Source: Ganoderma boninense (taxonomy: Eukaryota; Basidiomycota; Agaricomycetes; Polyporales; Polyporaceae). From it: a stretch of 64,000 bases of DNA. This document shows positions 48,941-60,005 of this stretch, piece by piece. The notes below the pieces were generated by a model. The model did not search any database. It had not been told where the DNA came from and saw only the letters and a list, made by a program, of their open reading frames with translations. Position 1 is the stretch's first letter; every line of letters starts with the position of its first letter. The stretch lies in NCBI GenBank assembly GCA_002900995.3, contig CM035304.1, positions 1,037,498 through 1,101,497 on the forward strand. The letters are read 5' to 3'. The translations under genes were made by a program, and so were the position numbers.

Positions 48941-51900
48941 TGAACGATCACGTCCAGCAAGCAGCCTCCTGCGGCCCCGGGCCGGTACTCAACTTTCAAC
49001 TTTACCCAGCCCGCATCTCCGGTCCGGGCCTGACCACAGCAGACGCTCGAGTGACGTAGAGCCACCAGCGGAGGAACTTGCTTCTTACACCCAAACCACC
49101 ATAACCAATGGATTACTCTCACCAACGCTCTGCTCTGCTCGTCGTCTTGCCGGCTTGAAGCTTGAGGTATGGCGATCCATCCATGATCCCTGCATACAGC
49201 TCACCATTTCGATCCAGTGCTAACCAACAACCGACAAATGCCCTCGCAATAACAATGCCAGCGAGGTTTCAAGCGATGGTCGCGACCATTCACAGGTCGC
49301 GTATGAGTCTTAAGGCAGGGCACAGAGTCGAGTCGCGGGTTGAATGGCCTACTGGTGAGTACCACGTAGCTTTGTAGGCCGAGGTCGGATGGCACTGTTA
49401 TCCAATCATCTTCCGAGACCGAGCGACTGCTCGATGTTCTTGCTGCTGTCTCCGCTGTCAATGTCTACGGATCCACTCTATCATCGTGCTTTCTCAACTC
49501 ACCCGGATTCTCCTCCGCCTCACCGTGGGTCGTCACTCCACGGGCGAACTGCTGCATATATGCGCCTCCACGTACAACCGCGAGAGCGGGGCTTGCGACT
49601 TGCACCTATCCGCCCTCGTCTCTTGCCCTTCCTGAACGCAGTCTTGCTTCCATGAAGATAGCCGTACCGCAATCGGTTCTCGCCGCACCGCGGTCAGCCG
49701 ACGATTCATCATCGCGAGCTGGACAGTGCTCGCTTACGGTAACGACATGCCTGTGCCACGCATTCATACGAACAATCAGCACTTATTGTTTTCATTTTCA
49801 GGCGGGGAAGCTTGGGGTACGCGGGGGAGAGAACATGCGGATTTCTGCGTTTTTGGTGCGTGTCGACGTCTATGTACATCACAAATCGTGCTTGTTTACG
49901 TACGGTGTCAGCCGTAGCAACCTCATACTCGGCAGCCCCGGGTCCGTGAGTTGCACGCGATATCGATATGCAGCATCGTTCGCTTCAAGTCTTCACGCCT
50001 TGTGCGTGCGGGGTCGCGTATGTTCGGTCCTGCATCTGTCGGAACAGTCCACTCTGCAGACCACCGGGCGGATAGTACCACCAGGATTCTGGGCAACACT
50101 GCACGGCTAGCTTTGCCTGCGTGAAGGTGTTCTGCCGAAGGCGATGAGACAAGGTGCGCATACAATGCCATTCCCAGCGTCCTGTCGGGCGTCGTCCAGA
50201 GCTTTCTGGGATTCCAGACCGGGATGACGTCCGAACTTCTATTTCGAAGGTCGGAGGTAGTGAAACCGCGATAGGACTGTCGGGGTGCTGACGTCAGGTG
50301 CGTTACGCGTCGCGTTCATTTCCCGACTTGAAGTTGCACCTCGCGATGCTTCGATCGCAAGTTGATCGCAGGTGCCTGTTCCTCTGGATGCCGCGCTTTG
50401 GTCGGATGTGGGGACTGCACCCTCAGCACGAGAATGCAGGGACAAGGAGGAGGCGAGCACCATGTCATCTTTTGGAATGTTGTATGCGCCGCTGAAACAC
50501 AGCACCATACGGCAGATACTATTCACCTCACCATCCAGGACGCGCGAAGGGGGTTGGACCGCAGCCACGACGCGGCGAAAAGTCTCTTGGTAGAAAGATC
50601 CTTTGGAGCACTCGCTAGCATGCCGAGGTTTGTCCATCCTTCGCCATCACGTAAAGGCTATCTTCAGCCCGAATGCTTCCATGCAGAACGGCAGGGAAGA
50701 GCACATGGTTGCGATTCTACGACTTAGGAAGGACGAGACGCGAACCGACGGATATAGATCGTCGATGCTACTTCCAGCGCTAGACGAAGCGGCTAAACGT
50801 TGGGCACGATGCATGACGACTTGCACGAGTCGCTCGCGCGTACCGGCAATAGCTGTTACGACAGGCAACCTGAATGGTCGGCGGGAGAGCGAAGAGATTG
50901 GCGACGCCCACGTTGAGTGCCCCGTGCATCGTGTTCTCGGAATCGAGGACCGTCGGAGATGCCGGTGGTCATAGGGCGAGAACGCGTCCGCGACATACAT
51001 TAGTACGGCACCCTCTCTGGCCTCGCGGATCCGGAACGCTCGCCATGCAACCACACGCCTGCGGCGACCGTTGCGGGATGCGGGCCAGTGGACGTCGAGG
51101 GGGAAGGGGGAACGTGCTCCGCCATCGGAGATCTGGACGGAGGATGTGAAGCGTTCATGACCTGATCGACGGAGGCAGTTGAAGGCAGTTGGGCGCAGGC
51201 CCGTCCTTGACCCGGCGCTCTGCAGCTTCGCGTGTGGCTCTTCCCACCAGAATTGGTGAAGGGCTGGAAATACGGCATGCAGGTGATGGAGCGGAGGGGC
51301 TCAGAATGTCGGCGGAACGGTGGGTCCTCGGAGTCGCGGTCGTCGCTCGAGGACGAGGACGAGGCGAGGACGAGTCGTTATCGGGGAGAGGCACTGAGGG
51401 GAGTTGGCGCTATGTATATTGGAAAGCGGGATTGGCTCTTGAGCCTGGGCGCGCGGCGACGGCGACGGGCGGAGGGAGATGAAAGGGGGTGAGAAGACGG
51501 CGGCATCAAAGCTACGCGCAGTCAGCGAAATTGGCGTGCCCCCCCTTATTTAGCGGCCCTGCGCACGGACGCGGGCGCGTGATCGCGTGTCCACGACGAT
51601 TCGGGGCGCCGACGACGTCCAATCACGCCCGTTCTGCAAACGCCTTGCAGACACTCGGCCCCAAAAGACGCAGCAAGGACGAAAGTCTGGCAAAGGGGGT
51701 TTGGGAGCGGTGTTGATGGGGTTGTGGGAGGCTGTCTCTGAAAGGGAAAGGGCGGAGGTGATGTTGATGGGTCGGCAAGCCAAAGTTGCCTGGTGAACTC
51801 CTCCCGGATCGGGCAACTTTGGCGGCAACGTCCAAGGTGAAAGCGATATAAGTCCGCGTCCCTAAAGCTTCCCACCTTTTTGAACCCGAACCCCCACCTC

Positions 51901-51978
51901 CGTCGCCATCCTCCTCCGCAGTCGTCCGCCCGACATCCATTCCGCCCACAGGCACTTACGCCCTGCAAAACGAGCAGC
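48941..51978. other. Intergenic or unassigned, includes the bZIP promoter
   Basis: Minus-strand readings at 50239-50637, 50647-51054 and 51155-51394 are moderately long but lie in different frames, and carry no domain or splice pattern I can defend. A TATAAGT sequence at about 51848, some 130 bp upstream of the bZIP ATG, is a plausible core promoter element. Confidence 0.35.
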
Positions 51979-54499
51979 ATGTCTTCCATCCACCTCCCCG
52001 CGCTGCACATGTCTCACATCATCGCCTCCGACGCCCCCCTCACCTCCCCCGTCTCAGAGCCCCTCTCCGTCGCATGGGACCGCGACCTCGCCCTCTCCGC
52101 TCTTTACGACCCCTTCTCGCATCCCCTCTCCGTCTCGCCGCCCTCAGTCATGCCCGGCACGCTCCCCGACACCCGCAGAGGGCTCAAGGGCCGCCTCTCG
52201 CCCGACGTAGAACAGTGCCTCCCCACGCACCAAGTCTTCGACTTCCTGCCCGGCAGCCTCGCCGGCACGCCCATCGAGGGCATCAGCCCTGCGTCCACGC
52301 CCGCGTCGTCGCCCCAGACGGCGCCGCAGCCGCTCCCACAGAGCCTTGGCGCCCATCACACGTTCCCCGCGTCGTCGTCGGAGTCGTCGTCAAGCGACAT
52401 GCCCTCGGCTGGGAGCGTCGTCGTGCCCGCGAAGCGGCCGTCGGTCGGGCCTGCGGGCTGCGGGAGCAGCACGAAGAAGGCGCGATCGGGCGACCGCGTG
52501 AGCACGAAGGACTTCGTGCCCCCCGATGTCACTGGCCTGAGCAAGCGGGAGGCGCGGCTCGTGAAGAACCGCGCCGCGGCGTTTCTGAGCAGGCAGAGGA
52601 AGCGGGAGGAGTTTGAGAACATGGAGATGTGAGTCTTTTCGTCGCTTTTTCGTCGCTCGTTCGCTTTTTTTTCGCGTTTTTTTCGCTCTCTGTCTCTCGT
52701 GTGGTTTTGGCTCTCGTTTGGGGGTCGGGCGATTCTTGCTTCCCCTTCTTTGACCGTTCCATCCCTTCCTGCTGCAACCCCCATTCCTCGCGTCGCCCGC
52801 ATGGTGTTGCGGAACCTTCGCTTTTGTCACCCCCCTGCCCACTACGCGGCTCGCGTCTCCGCGGGCAGCGCTGCACTCTTATCGCGGCTGCCTGAGAGGA
52901 TTGCGGGTGAACGCTCTGGACGTGCGCTAGGCGTGGGTGCCCGGGCGCCAAGGGCGGACTGTGATTGGCCGGGGGTGGTCGTCGCCCGAAGGCCCTGTCC
53001 GGAGACTGTCCGGAGGAAAGGAAGGGTGAGAAGAACACGGCTGTCGGAGCGCCTGCAGATTCAGGGCCCGCAGCGGTTTCCAAAGCACGTTGCTCGCGCA
53101 CTCCAGACTTATCCACGGACGACCTCATCAGTCCGCCCCGCATCATCTCTCGTGCGCATCTGTCTGCGCCTTCTGATGGGGGGGTGCTGCATCGGCCTAT
53201 GACGTGCCCTGCTTGCATCTAATCTCAACTTTGTGGCTTATGGGAATTCGTTATGCATCGGCCGACTGGATTGGGTTGCTGATGACTTCGGTTTTTTTTT
53301 ACACAGTCGCGTCGCAGAGCTCGAGCAGGAGAATGCCCGCTTGCTCGCGTCGATCCAGCAGCAGCAACCGTCGTCGTCAGAGGCCGCCTTGCCCGCAGAA
53401 GGTGGCCTCAAGTCCGGAACTTGAGCTTCTCAAGCGTCAGCTCGCGGAGACGCAGCAGCGTGAACGCGACCTTGCCGAGAAGCTCTCGAGCATCCCTGAG
53501 CCAGCGCCCGTCGAGAAGCCTGCTGTGAAGATGGAAGTGGTCGAGCCTCAGCTCCCGGTATCGTTGCGTGCGCATAAGGGTGAGCGGTCGGGCGCGAGCT
53601 TTGGACTCATGGTGCGTCCATACTCTCTTTTGTCTCTGGTTTTCCACGAGCGGAGATGAACGCAGGCTCTTGGATAGGTCCTGCTCTGCGCGCTCCCCAC
53701 GCTCCTCTCTATGCCCACGCACAACGCGATGCCGAACAGCGTGTCGTTCACCCCCTCCCACTCGCACTCGCATTCACACTCGACCTCGCTCGACCTGGCG
53801 GCGTTCCCCTCCAACGACTATGACTGGGGCCTTGGTTTCGGCACTAGCGCTATGGATCTCGACCTTGCTCCCTCGACCCTCCCCGAAGAGACCACTGAGC
53901 CCGAGTTCAAGAAGCTCGAGTTCGTCGACCTGGACGCGGAGAAGTTCGGCTTGAGCGGTCTCGACATCTCGTTCGACGCGAGCGCGGCTAAGGACGGGCG
54001 CATCCGCGTCCGGATCCACCCCCCGGCCGCGTCCGACGCCGGCAGCGAGCAGGCAGCGCAGGCCCAGATCAAGGAGCTCGAGGAGGACCAGACGATGTGG
54101 CACGACACCGAGGACGACCTCGGGCCGTTCCTCGGCGTCGGGTCGGAGTTCGACCAGGGAGCTTCGCCGTTCGGCGCCGCCGGTCTCCACCCGCTCGACT
54201 TCTCGTTCCCGCCCTCGTCCCAGTCCCAGTCGTCGTCCCTCTCGGCTTACTCCGGAGCGTCTGCGTCGCCGTCGCCGACAAGCGCGTTCTTCCCGTCGAT
54301 GCCGTCGCCGTCGCATTCACAGGCGCCAGGCGAGTACGAGTTCGAGCTCGGGAGCGAGTATGGGAGCGTCGGGAGCGGCTACTCGCGTGCGGGAAGCCCC
54401 GGGACGAGCGCGAGCGGGAAGCGACGCGTGCGCATAGCGCTGCGCGGGATGCCGGGTAAGGGCAAGGAGGGCGGCGAATGGGAGGTCGAGGTGTGCTAG
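51979..54499 (+). CDS. bZIP transcription factor, with a frame change after the zipper
   Basis: Start ATG 51979 (MSSIHLPALHMSHI, context CAGCATGT). Exon 1 is 51979-52628, Ser/Pro-rich, ending in a basic region (KREARLVKNRAAAFLSRQRK, then REEFENME). A 678-bp intron splits basic region from zipper. Exon 2 starts at 53307 with RVAELEQENARLLASI. This frame stops at TGA 53422-53424, giving a 255-residue protein. A second frame then encodes a coiled coil (PELELLKRQLAETQQRERDL). It continues through a 66-bp intron (53612-53677) to 53678-54499, with a hydrophobic run (FGLMVLLCALPTLLSM), a HSHSHSHS tract, acidic stretches (EFKKLEFVDLDAEKFG) and RIRVRIHPPAA. The join needs loss of a number of bases equal to 1 mod 3, and a hairpin lies at the spot. 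The basic region resembles ATF6, plant bZIP28 or XBP1/HAC1 types. Full product about 580 residues. Confidence 0.8.
53380..53409 (+). other. Hairpin with CCGCAG loop at the bZIP frame change
   Basis: Bases 53380-53390 (GAGGCCGCCTT) pair with 53399-53409 (AAGGTGGCCTC): 11 pairs including one G-U, with loop GCCCGCAG. The loop contains CCG/CAG, matching the CNG/CNGN core cut by Ire1 in XBP1 and HAC1 transcripts. Cutting after CCG (53395) and joining to an upstream CAG/CAG site (after 53358 or 53361) removes 37 or 34 nt and moves into the downstream open frame. The upstream site has only a weak TTGCT/AGCAA stem with a 17-nt loop. Loops at known sites are usually 7 nt, against 8 here. Confidence 0.45.
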
Positions 54500-57242
54500 G
54501 CTCTCTCTCTGGGCTTGACGCCTGGGGGCTGGAGGCGGGAGGAAGATGTGCGCTCGTTTTTGCGTTGCCTCGCGCGGTCGTGCGGACGCTGCGGGAGGTG
54601 CGGTTATGCGTTAAGCTATATCCTCGGTGTGGTTCCACCGGTAACTCCCCTTGATTTCGTACTCGCGATTATTTGTTGGTTTTGACTCGGCTTCAGGTTC
54701 AGGCTTTATTTCGGCCGTGGGGGCGCCTCGTTGCGCTCGCGCGGGCTTGATTCCGATTGTTCTTGTCTTCTCGTCTCCACTTTTTATTTGCAACATTAAC
54801 TTTTTTGTTTTTGTTTTTGTGTCTCGTCGTACTCTACTCACTCGTCTGTATTATCCTGGCTCTCGTGCTCTCGCCTCGCCCATCGCAGTCTCACGTCGTA
54901 TTAAAAAATCACCCCCATACCATACATACACATACCGCCGATACACCACCACCACCACCACCACCATCATCCGTCCATCCATACACCATACATCGTACAT
55001 ACATACATCATCGCACACGTATACACCGACTTACAAAGAAGCAAGTATCGTACATATTCACTATTCCCCCCTACTACCCTAACGTATCCCATACCCGCCT
55101 CGCCGCACTTGCCCTTCTTTTCGTCGGTTGTTGGTTATTCTGGTTGTCTTCTTTGCGGCCCCAGCTGCAGGCTCCCTCGCCTGCGCCTGTGCCCTGGCGC
55201 TGTTTCCCTGCCTCCCGTCGCGGAGTGCGCGGTTCGGGTCAGAGCCGGAGCCGCCTGTCTTGCATTTTTTTCGCACTATGCAGTAGACTGTTTGAAGCTG
55301 GAGTAGTCCATGTCTTCGTGTCTGTCGTTTCCTGTCCCACCTGTCTCTGTCTCGCTATCGCTATGGGCTTGGTGCAAACCACCGGTGTTACTATGGATGT
55401 ATATGTATGGTCCTATGGAGCTCCCGAAGAGATACACTCGCACCCCACTCTCCCCCCCTCCTATCCTCTGCTCGCCTGTCGTCTGTCGTCGGTCAATTGT
55501 CCAGGCCCGCCTTCCCGGGCCCCCAAGCGGCGAAGTCTGAAGGTTACTGTAACGTTAACTACTGCGTGCTCGCTAACCTCGCTTGGGCATACATGTTCGC
55601 TTACCGCACTCCGTCACCAGGAAACGCGAGCCTTTACGTCCTTGCGCCCCCACCAACGTGAGATCCCCGCCAGGCTATGCTTTCTGGAACGTGGAGGAAC
55701 AGCCTGGTGACTGGTGAGACCCCGCGAGGCGGACGCGCGGCACGCGTGCACTGTGCAGCAGCGGGAGGCACGGACGACGAACGTCGAGAAGCTTCCGCGA
55801 CCGCGGCGGCATCAGAACGGCGTGATGCGCCCCTCGCGCCGACGCTCGTTGGCATTTGCCAAGGCGCTTGCGCCTGCCCCGCGTGCTGTAGCAAGCTGTA
55901 GCCTGTGGGGGCCAGATTTGCCGGCGATGGTGGCGGCGGGGACGGTGGGATCGCAGTTCGCGAGGGGTCACGGCAGCAGTCTCGAGCTCGTTCGATAAGT
56001 GAGTGCGAACGGTGATGCCGATAAGTATGTGAGCGAGGCTGTGCGTCGTGGGGGGAGAGAGGAGGCCGCAGGAACCAGGATGGCGAGCGAGCACGATATC
56101 GCGAGGAGCGAGAGCGAGAGGATGCTAAGGCTCAGGTTTCTAGATCTCGTGTGGCGGCGAGGTGAGTGGGCCACAGCCGGGCAGCAGCCTGAGAGCCGAA
56201 AATCTGAGACAGGCCCTCGAAATAAGTACGGACGTGAAGTTGATGTCGGGGTTAGAATGCTCAACGTTTGCGTCCAGAGCCTCAGTCTGGAGCCTCAATC
56301 TCCTGAGTCGAATCCAAGTCGAATCCGGGAGGGCGTGGTTGGTTCGATGTGGAGGTTAGTCCACGATCGCGGCGGGCGAATTCGAAGTGGCTAGTAAGGT
56401 ACCGTACAGGCCTGCGCCGCCGCCAACAGGTGTCAATGAATCGGGAGGGTTCGGTTTGAGCAAGGTTGGCCGGTGGCAAACCGGGGGACTCCGGGGGACC
56501 GTTGAGAGCTTGAGAGTCGAGACTAAAGTGGTGCTTATCGGACGTCGCTTGGGAACCTTTGGGAAGCGACTTGACGTTGATGGGCAACGGGAATGGTTAT
56601 GTTTTTAGACCCGGAGCCGCCTTGGGTCCCATGTCAACGCCCCGGTAAGAAAATGCTCAGTTATCAGTACCCTGTGAAAGGATAATGGTTCACACTTCAC
56701 GATATGTAAGTAACTTGGCACTTTACGTGGGATATACTTCGCGGTTTGAGTCTCGCCCGGGCTTAATTTTCTTGGCGATGCCGGTATCGTCAATGAGAGC
56801 ATGTTACGGTCACTTTGAGTGCCGACCTCACTGTGTAGGATGTCGCAGAGACGAAGGAACTCGGGCAGATTGAGGCAGATACTGACACAGGTCGCTGCCA
56901 CGTCCGAGACTCCATCATCCATGGGTGGTGATCGGGCAGACTCGGAACCAGCAGGCGGTTGCATGGACGTGACATTGTGACAGTACCACTCGCGTGGCTG
57001 TCACGTCCTCCCAAACGCCAGCGAACCTGGTCTTTCGTTCCTCCTTCTCCATCTCTCCGTCCTCTCCTTGCTGCCTGGCCGGTCGTAGCTTCATCCTGGT
57101 GTGCATCGCACGGCGTATGGCCTGAAACTTGGACCCAGATCCAACTTGACGCACTCTCCGACCACTGACGGCAGCACGAGCACCTGTGACATCACATCTC
57201 TGACCGGAGCACCTAGGCAGTGCTGAGCATCGAAGCTTGAAG
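54500..57242. other. bZIP 3' region and intergenic, low complexity
   Basis: About 54650-55330 is T/C-rich and probably untranslated sequence of the bZIP gene. A 317-codon plus-strand reading at 54757-55710 is mostly microsatellite and pyrimidine-rich sequence, and is not called. Minus-strand readings at 55675-57346 lack domains. Confidence 0.45.
54943..54966. repeat. (ACC)n microsatellite with following ATAC-rich tract
   Basis: Eight tandem ACC/CCA units, followed by imperfect CATAC units to about 55010. Confidence 0.85.
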
Positions 57243-58712
57243 ATGCCGTTCAACCTCCCTGGGATCCTGGCTCCCATACACCTAATCATCAACCCGAGAC
57301 TGGTCGTTCCCGGCGTTGTCGTCAAAGGTCTGTGTCTCGTCATCAATGTTCACCGTTGTGCTTCTGCCCCTCTTCTTATCGCTGCCGCGACTGCTGTGTT
57401 CTCCTTCGCGTGGAGGAGGCACTGGATGGACTTTGATCAGGGAGCTGGTGCGGTGATTTTGTCTGATGGAGATGTTGATGCCCCACGTTAGGAAGACATA
57501 CGCCAGCTGGACTTCCAGGCGCTGTACAAGGCGGGATATCGGGGTGCGGTGTTTGACAAGGATAATTGTCTAGTGAGTGCTTCTCGGGATATCTTACTTC
57601 CATTTTAAAGTCGTATACCCGACTTGATCTTTCTTCACACCCCGCAATATCTCAACTTTTCCACCCATCTGTGTTCGGACACCACCCTACTACCCACACC
57701 CACATCCACGTCCACCCTCACGTCCACTTTCCGTACATGGGCTCTGCGCGTATTACGTTGTGCCCCACGTCATTGGTGAACCGCCACCTTCCTTCGATTA
57801 CTGACTGCGCGAACGCAGACAGTACCCCACGAAGACCGATTAGTCCCGGAACTCACGGTAAGTAGCCGCTCTCCGCACCTCCCAGCATATGTATGCTCCC
57901 ACCAGAACATTGATCGACATCCACACTCTCAGGACGCATGGCGCGAATGCCGTGAGACATTCGGCCCGGGCAACGTGCTCGTCGTGAGCAACACGGCCGG
58001 GTCCCACAAGGACGTCGGAGAGATCGAGGTACGTCCGTCGCCGCGCGTCCTCACTCCCTCAACCCCTCGAACCCTCGAACCCTCGAACCCCTCGAACCCT
58101 CACTTCTCATCTCCGTCTCAACTTTCCCCTTACGACGACCTCGATCTCACCCCGCGGCCCCTGGCTGGCCTGTCTTGCAGGCGGAGGCGGTGACATACCA
58201 CCTGTCCGTGCCTGTGCTGCGGCACTCGTTCGCTGAAGCCGTCGTACGCGTGCATCAAGAGCATCCGCGCGTACTTCGCGTCGCTCCCGCGGCCCGTGCG
58301 CGACGAGGAGCTCGTCGTCGTCGGCGACCGGCTCCTCACGGACGTCATCATGGCGAACCGCATGGCACGCAAAGCTCCGCGGCACGAGCCCCCGCCCGCC
58401 GACAAAAACGAAAACGAAAACGAAAAGGGCGCCTTCGTCGAGGGGAACGCTGAGAGTTATGGACCAGTGCGAACGGACAGGGTGGGCCCCCTGGCGGTGT
58501 GGACGGAGGGGCTGTGGAAGCGGGAGGCGCTGTTGCTACGGACGATCGAGAAGGGCATGCTGAGAGGGGTGGAGAGGTGGGTGCTGGGGCCGCAGGAGAA
58601 GGCGTGGAGGGAGAGTTTGCAGCATAGGTTCGTGAAGCCTGTGCCGGCGGAGGTTGGATCTGTGAAGGAGCGCGGGTGGGCGAGGAGGCTGTGGGAGCGG
58701 TTCTCGAAGTGA
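57243..58712 (+). CDS. GEP4: Mitochondrial phosphatidylglycerophosphatase, frame-broken in this sequence
   Basis: HAD-family phosphatase that dephosphorylates phosphatidylglycerophosphate at the mitochondrial inner membrane, a step to cardiolipin. Exons: 57243-57327, 57496-57572, 57819-57857, 57933-58028 and 58181-58712. The N-terminus reads MPFNLPGILAPIHLIINPRL, and then DIRQLDFQALYKAGYRG leads to the catalytic VFDKDNCLTVPHED. Motif II is VLVVSNTAGSHKD and the Asp motif is VVGDRLLTDVIMANRM. Exon 2 uses a GGAAG acceptor at 57495, the only one that keeps DIRQL in frame. In exon 5 the frame is lost at about 58231-58236. HSFA continues one base out of register into KPSYACIKSIRAYFASL, the catalytic Lys motif. 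One surplus base explains it. With it ignored, the protein is about 275 residues, the family's normal size. Either an assembly error or a null allele. Confidence 0.88.
58057..58102 (+). repeat. CCCTCGAA tandem repeat in GEP4 intron 4
   Basis: Five or so imperfect units of CCCTCGAA or CCCCTCGAA inside the 152-bp intron between 58028 and 58181. Confidence 0.85.
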
Positions 58713-60005
58713 AGGTCGATGTTGCGAGGCAAGATGTTAGGCTTTATCTTCTAACCTTAATTGACCTCTTCGTTTGTGTTTGCGATACTCATGGTTTCAA
58801 TGATGCACCCCCTTCTCTGAGGATTGTGAATGTTGCCGCTGGCGCTGTTGTTTGCTGTCGTTTGGTGAGTCGTTCCATGACTGCAGGACACCTTGCTCGC
58901 TGACGCAGTTGTGTCCCCATACATCGATCCAGCTCGCTAGATAGTTTTGAGCGGGCCGAGCTTGTCGGAGACATTCTACGACCAGTAAGTCCGTTCCGTG
59001 ACCGTGAACACCTGCTCCGTTTCCTGACGAGAACTTTCGTTGCGTAGCGCAGGTCTTATCCTCGCGAGCCACTTCGTGTTCTTCCTTCACCGAATTGGAA
59101 GCGCTATAGTGCAACGTATTTAGTGTGAGACTCTTTCATTTTACACGCTCTCGAGAGGATTCGACCGGTGGGCTCCGCATGCTAGTCCCGCTGGCTTCCA
59201 TGGTTAGGTTCGCGATACCTTGTTCTGGGTGGAGTGGACCTCGATGCAACGGTCGAAGCTGAATCTGAGTTGCAGAAGCGGGCGTGATGATGCCTAAGCT
59301 GAGATACCATCCTATCCGCGTCTAGCTCCGGAGCACCCGTCCGCTGAAATCTCGACGGGTAGCTTCGTTATCTCACCTTCGTGCCGGGCGCCGCGGTTCA
59401 AGTGCGCATGGTCTGCTACCGCACTGCATTTCTCACAATGCGAAGAACTTGTCATACATGTTAATGCTCGCGCATGATCGTCAGGCAGCTGTGCCACGAC
59501 GTCTTCGCTGCTCGGCTGGTGATAGATCTATCCAGCACGCCCATCAGCAACTTTGCACCTTCCTCAGCGCTCCTGGACGACCTCAAGTGCCCGGAAATGC
59601 TGCCTCATGGGCCTTCGGAAGCAACAGGCTCTAATGTGGTAGCTGAATGAGAGCTTTTTATAGGTTCCAGGAAGGCAAGGAAGCTCAAGATCTCTTCCGG
59701 AGATGGTAAACATGCTGATGCCAGGTGTTGAATGGATGGAACTCTTGAGCAGCGTTGATAGAACATGTTGGTCTCCTGTGTCTTCCAAATGGGAGCATAT
59801 CCTGATAGGTCTACACTTTTATCAGGACTATGGTAGTCAAAGCCGCAGATGAGGAAGATAGAGATGATAGGCGTCGCCTTAGGTCCATGCTCAGGCGCAC
59901 TTTCGATGTCCCGGACGAGACTGTGTATAAGACGTGTTCTACCAAATAACAACCCTACAAGAATATCTTCCCCCAAGGCTGGTCGCTCTGAAGTCCACGT
60001 CTAGG
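58713..60005. other. Intergenic, no gene supported
   Basis: A minus-strand reading at 59605-59976 (123 codons, beginning MGEDILVGLLFGRTRLIHSL) has reasonable composition but no recognisable family. Readings around 59030-59110 are too short to call. Confidence 0.4.

Noticed and set aside
49920..51490. Possible multi-exon gene on the minus strand
   Set aside because: Readings are moderately long but share no consistent frame, splice pattern or recognisable motif.
51880..51978. Upstream extension of the bZIP protein beginning near 51880
   Set aside because: It would start on TTG and encodes sequence without family character; the first good ATG is at 51979.
53370..53398. Ordinary GT-AG mini-intron to explain the bZIP frame change
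   Set aside because: The available GT to AG spans are 23, 26 or 29 nt, too short for a spliceosomal intron, and all give the wrong phase.
54757..55710. Open reading frame of 317 codons downstream of the bZIP gene
   Set aside because: It runs through microsatellite and pyrimidine-rich sequence, has no domain, and lies where the bZIP 3' untranslated region is expected.
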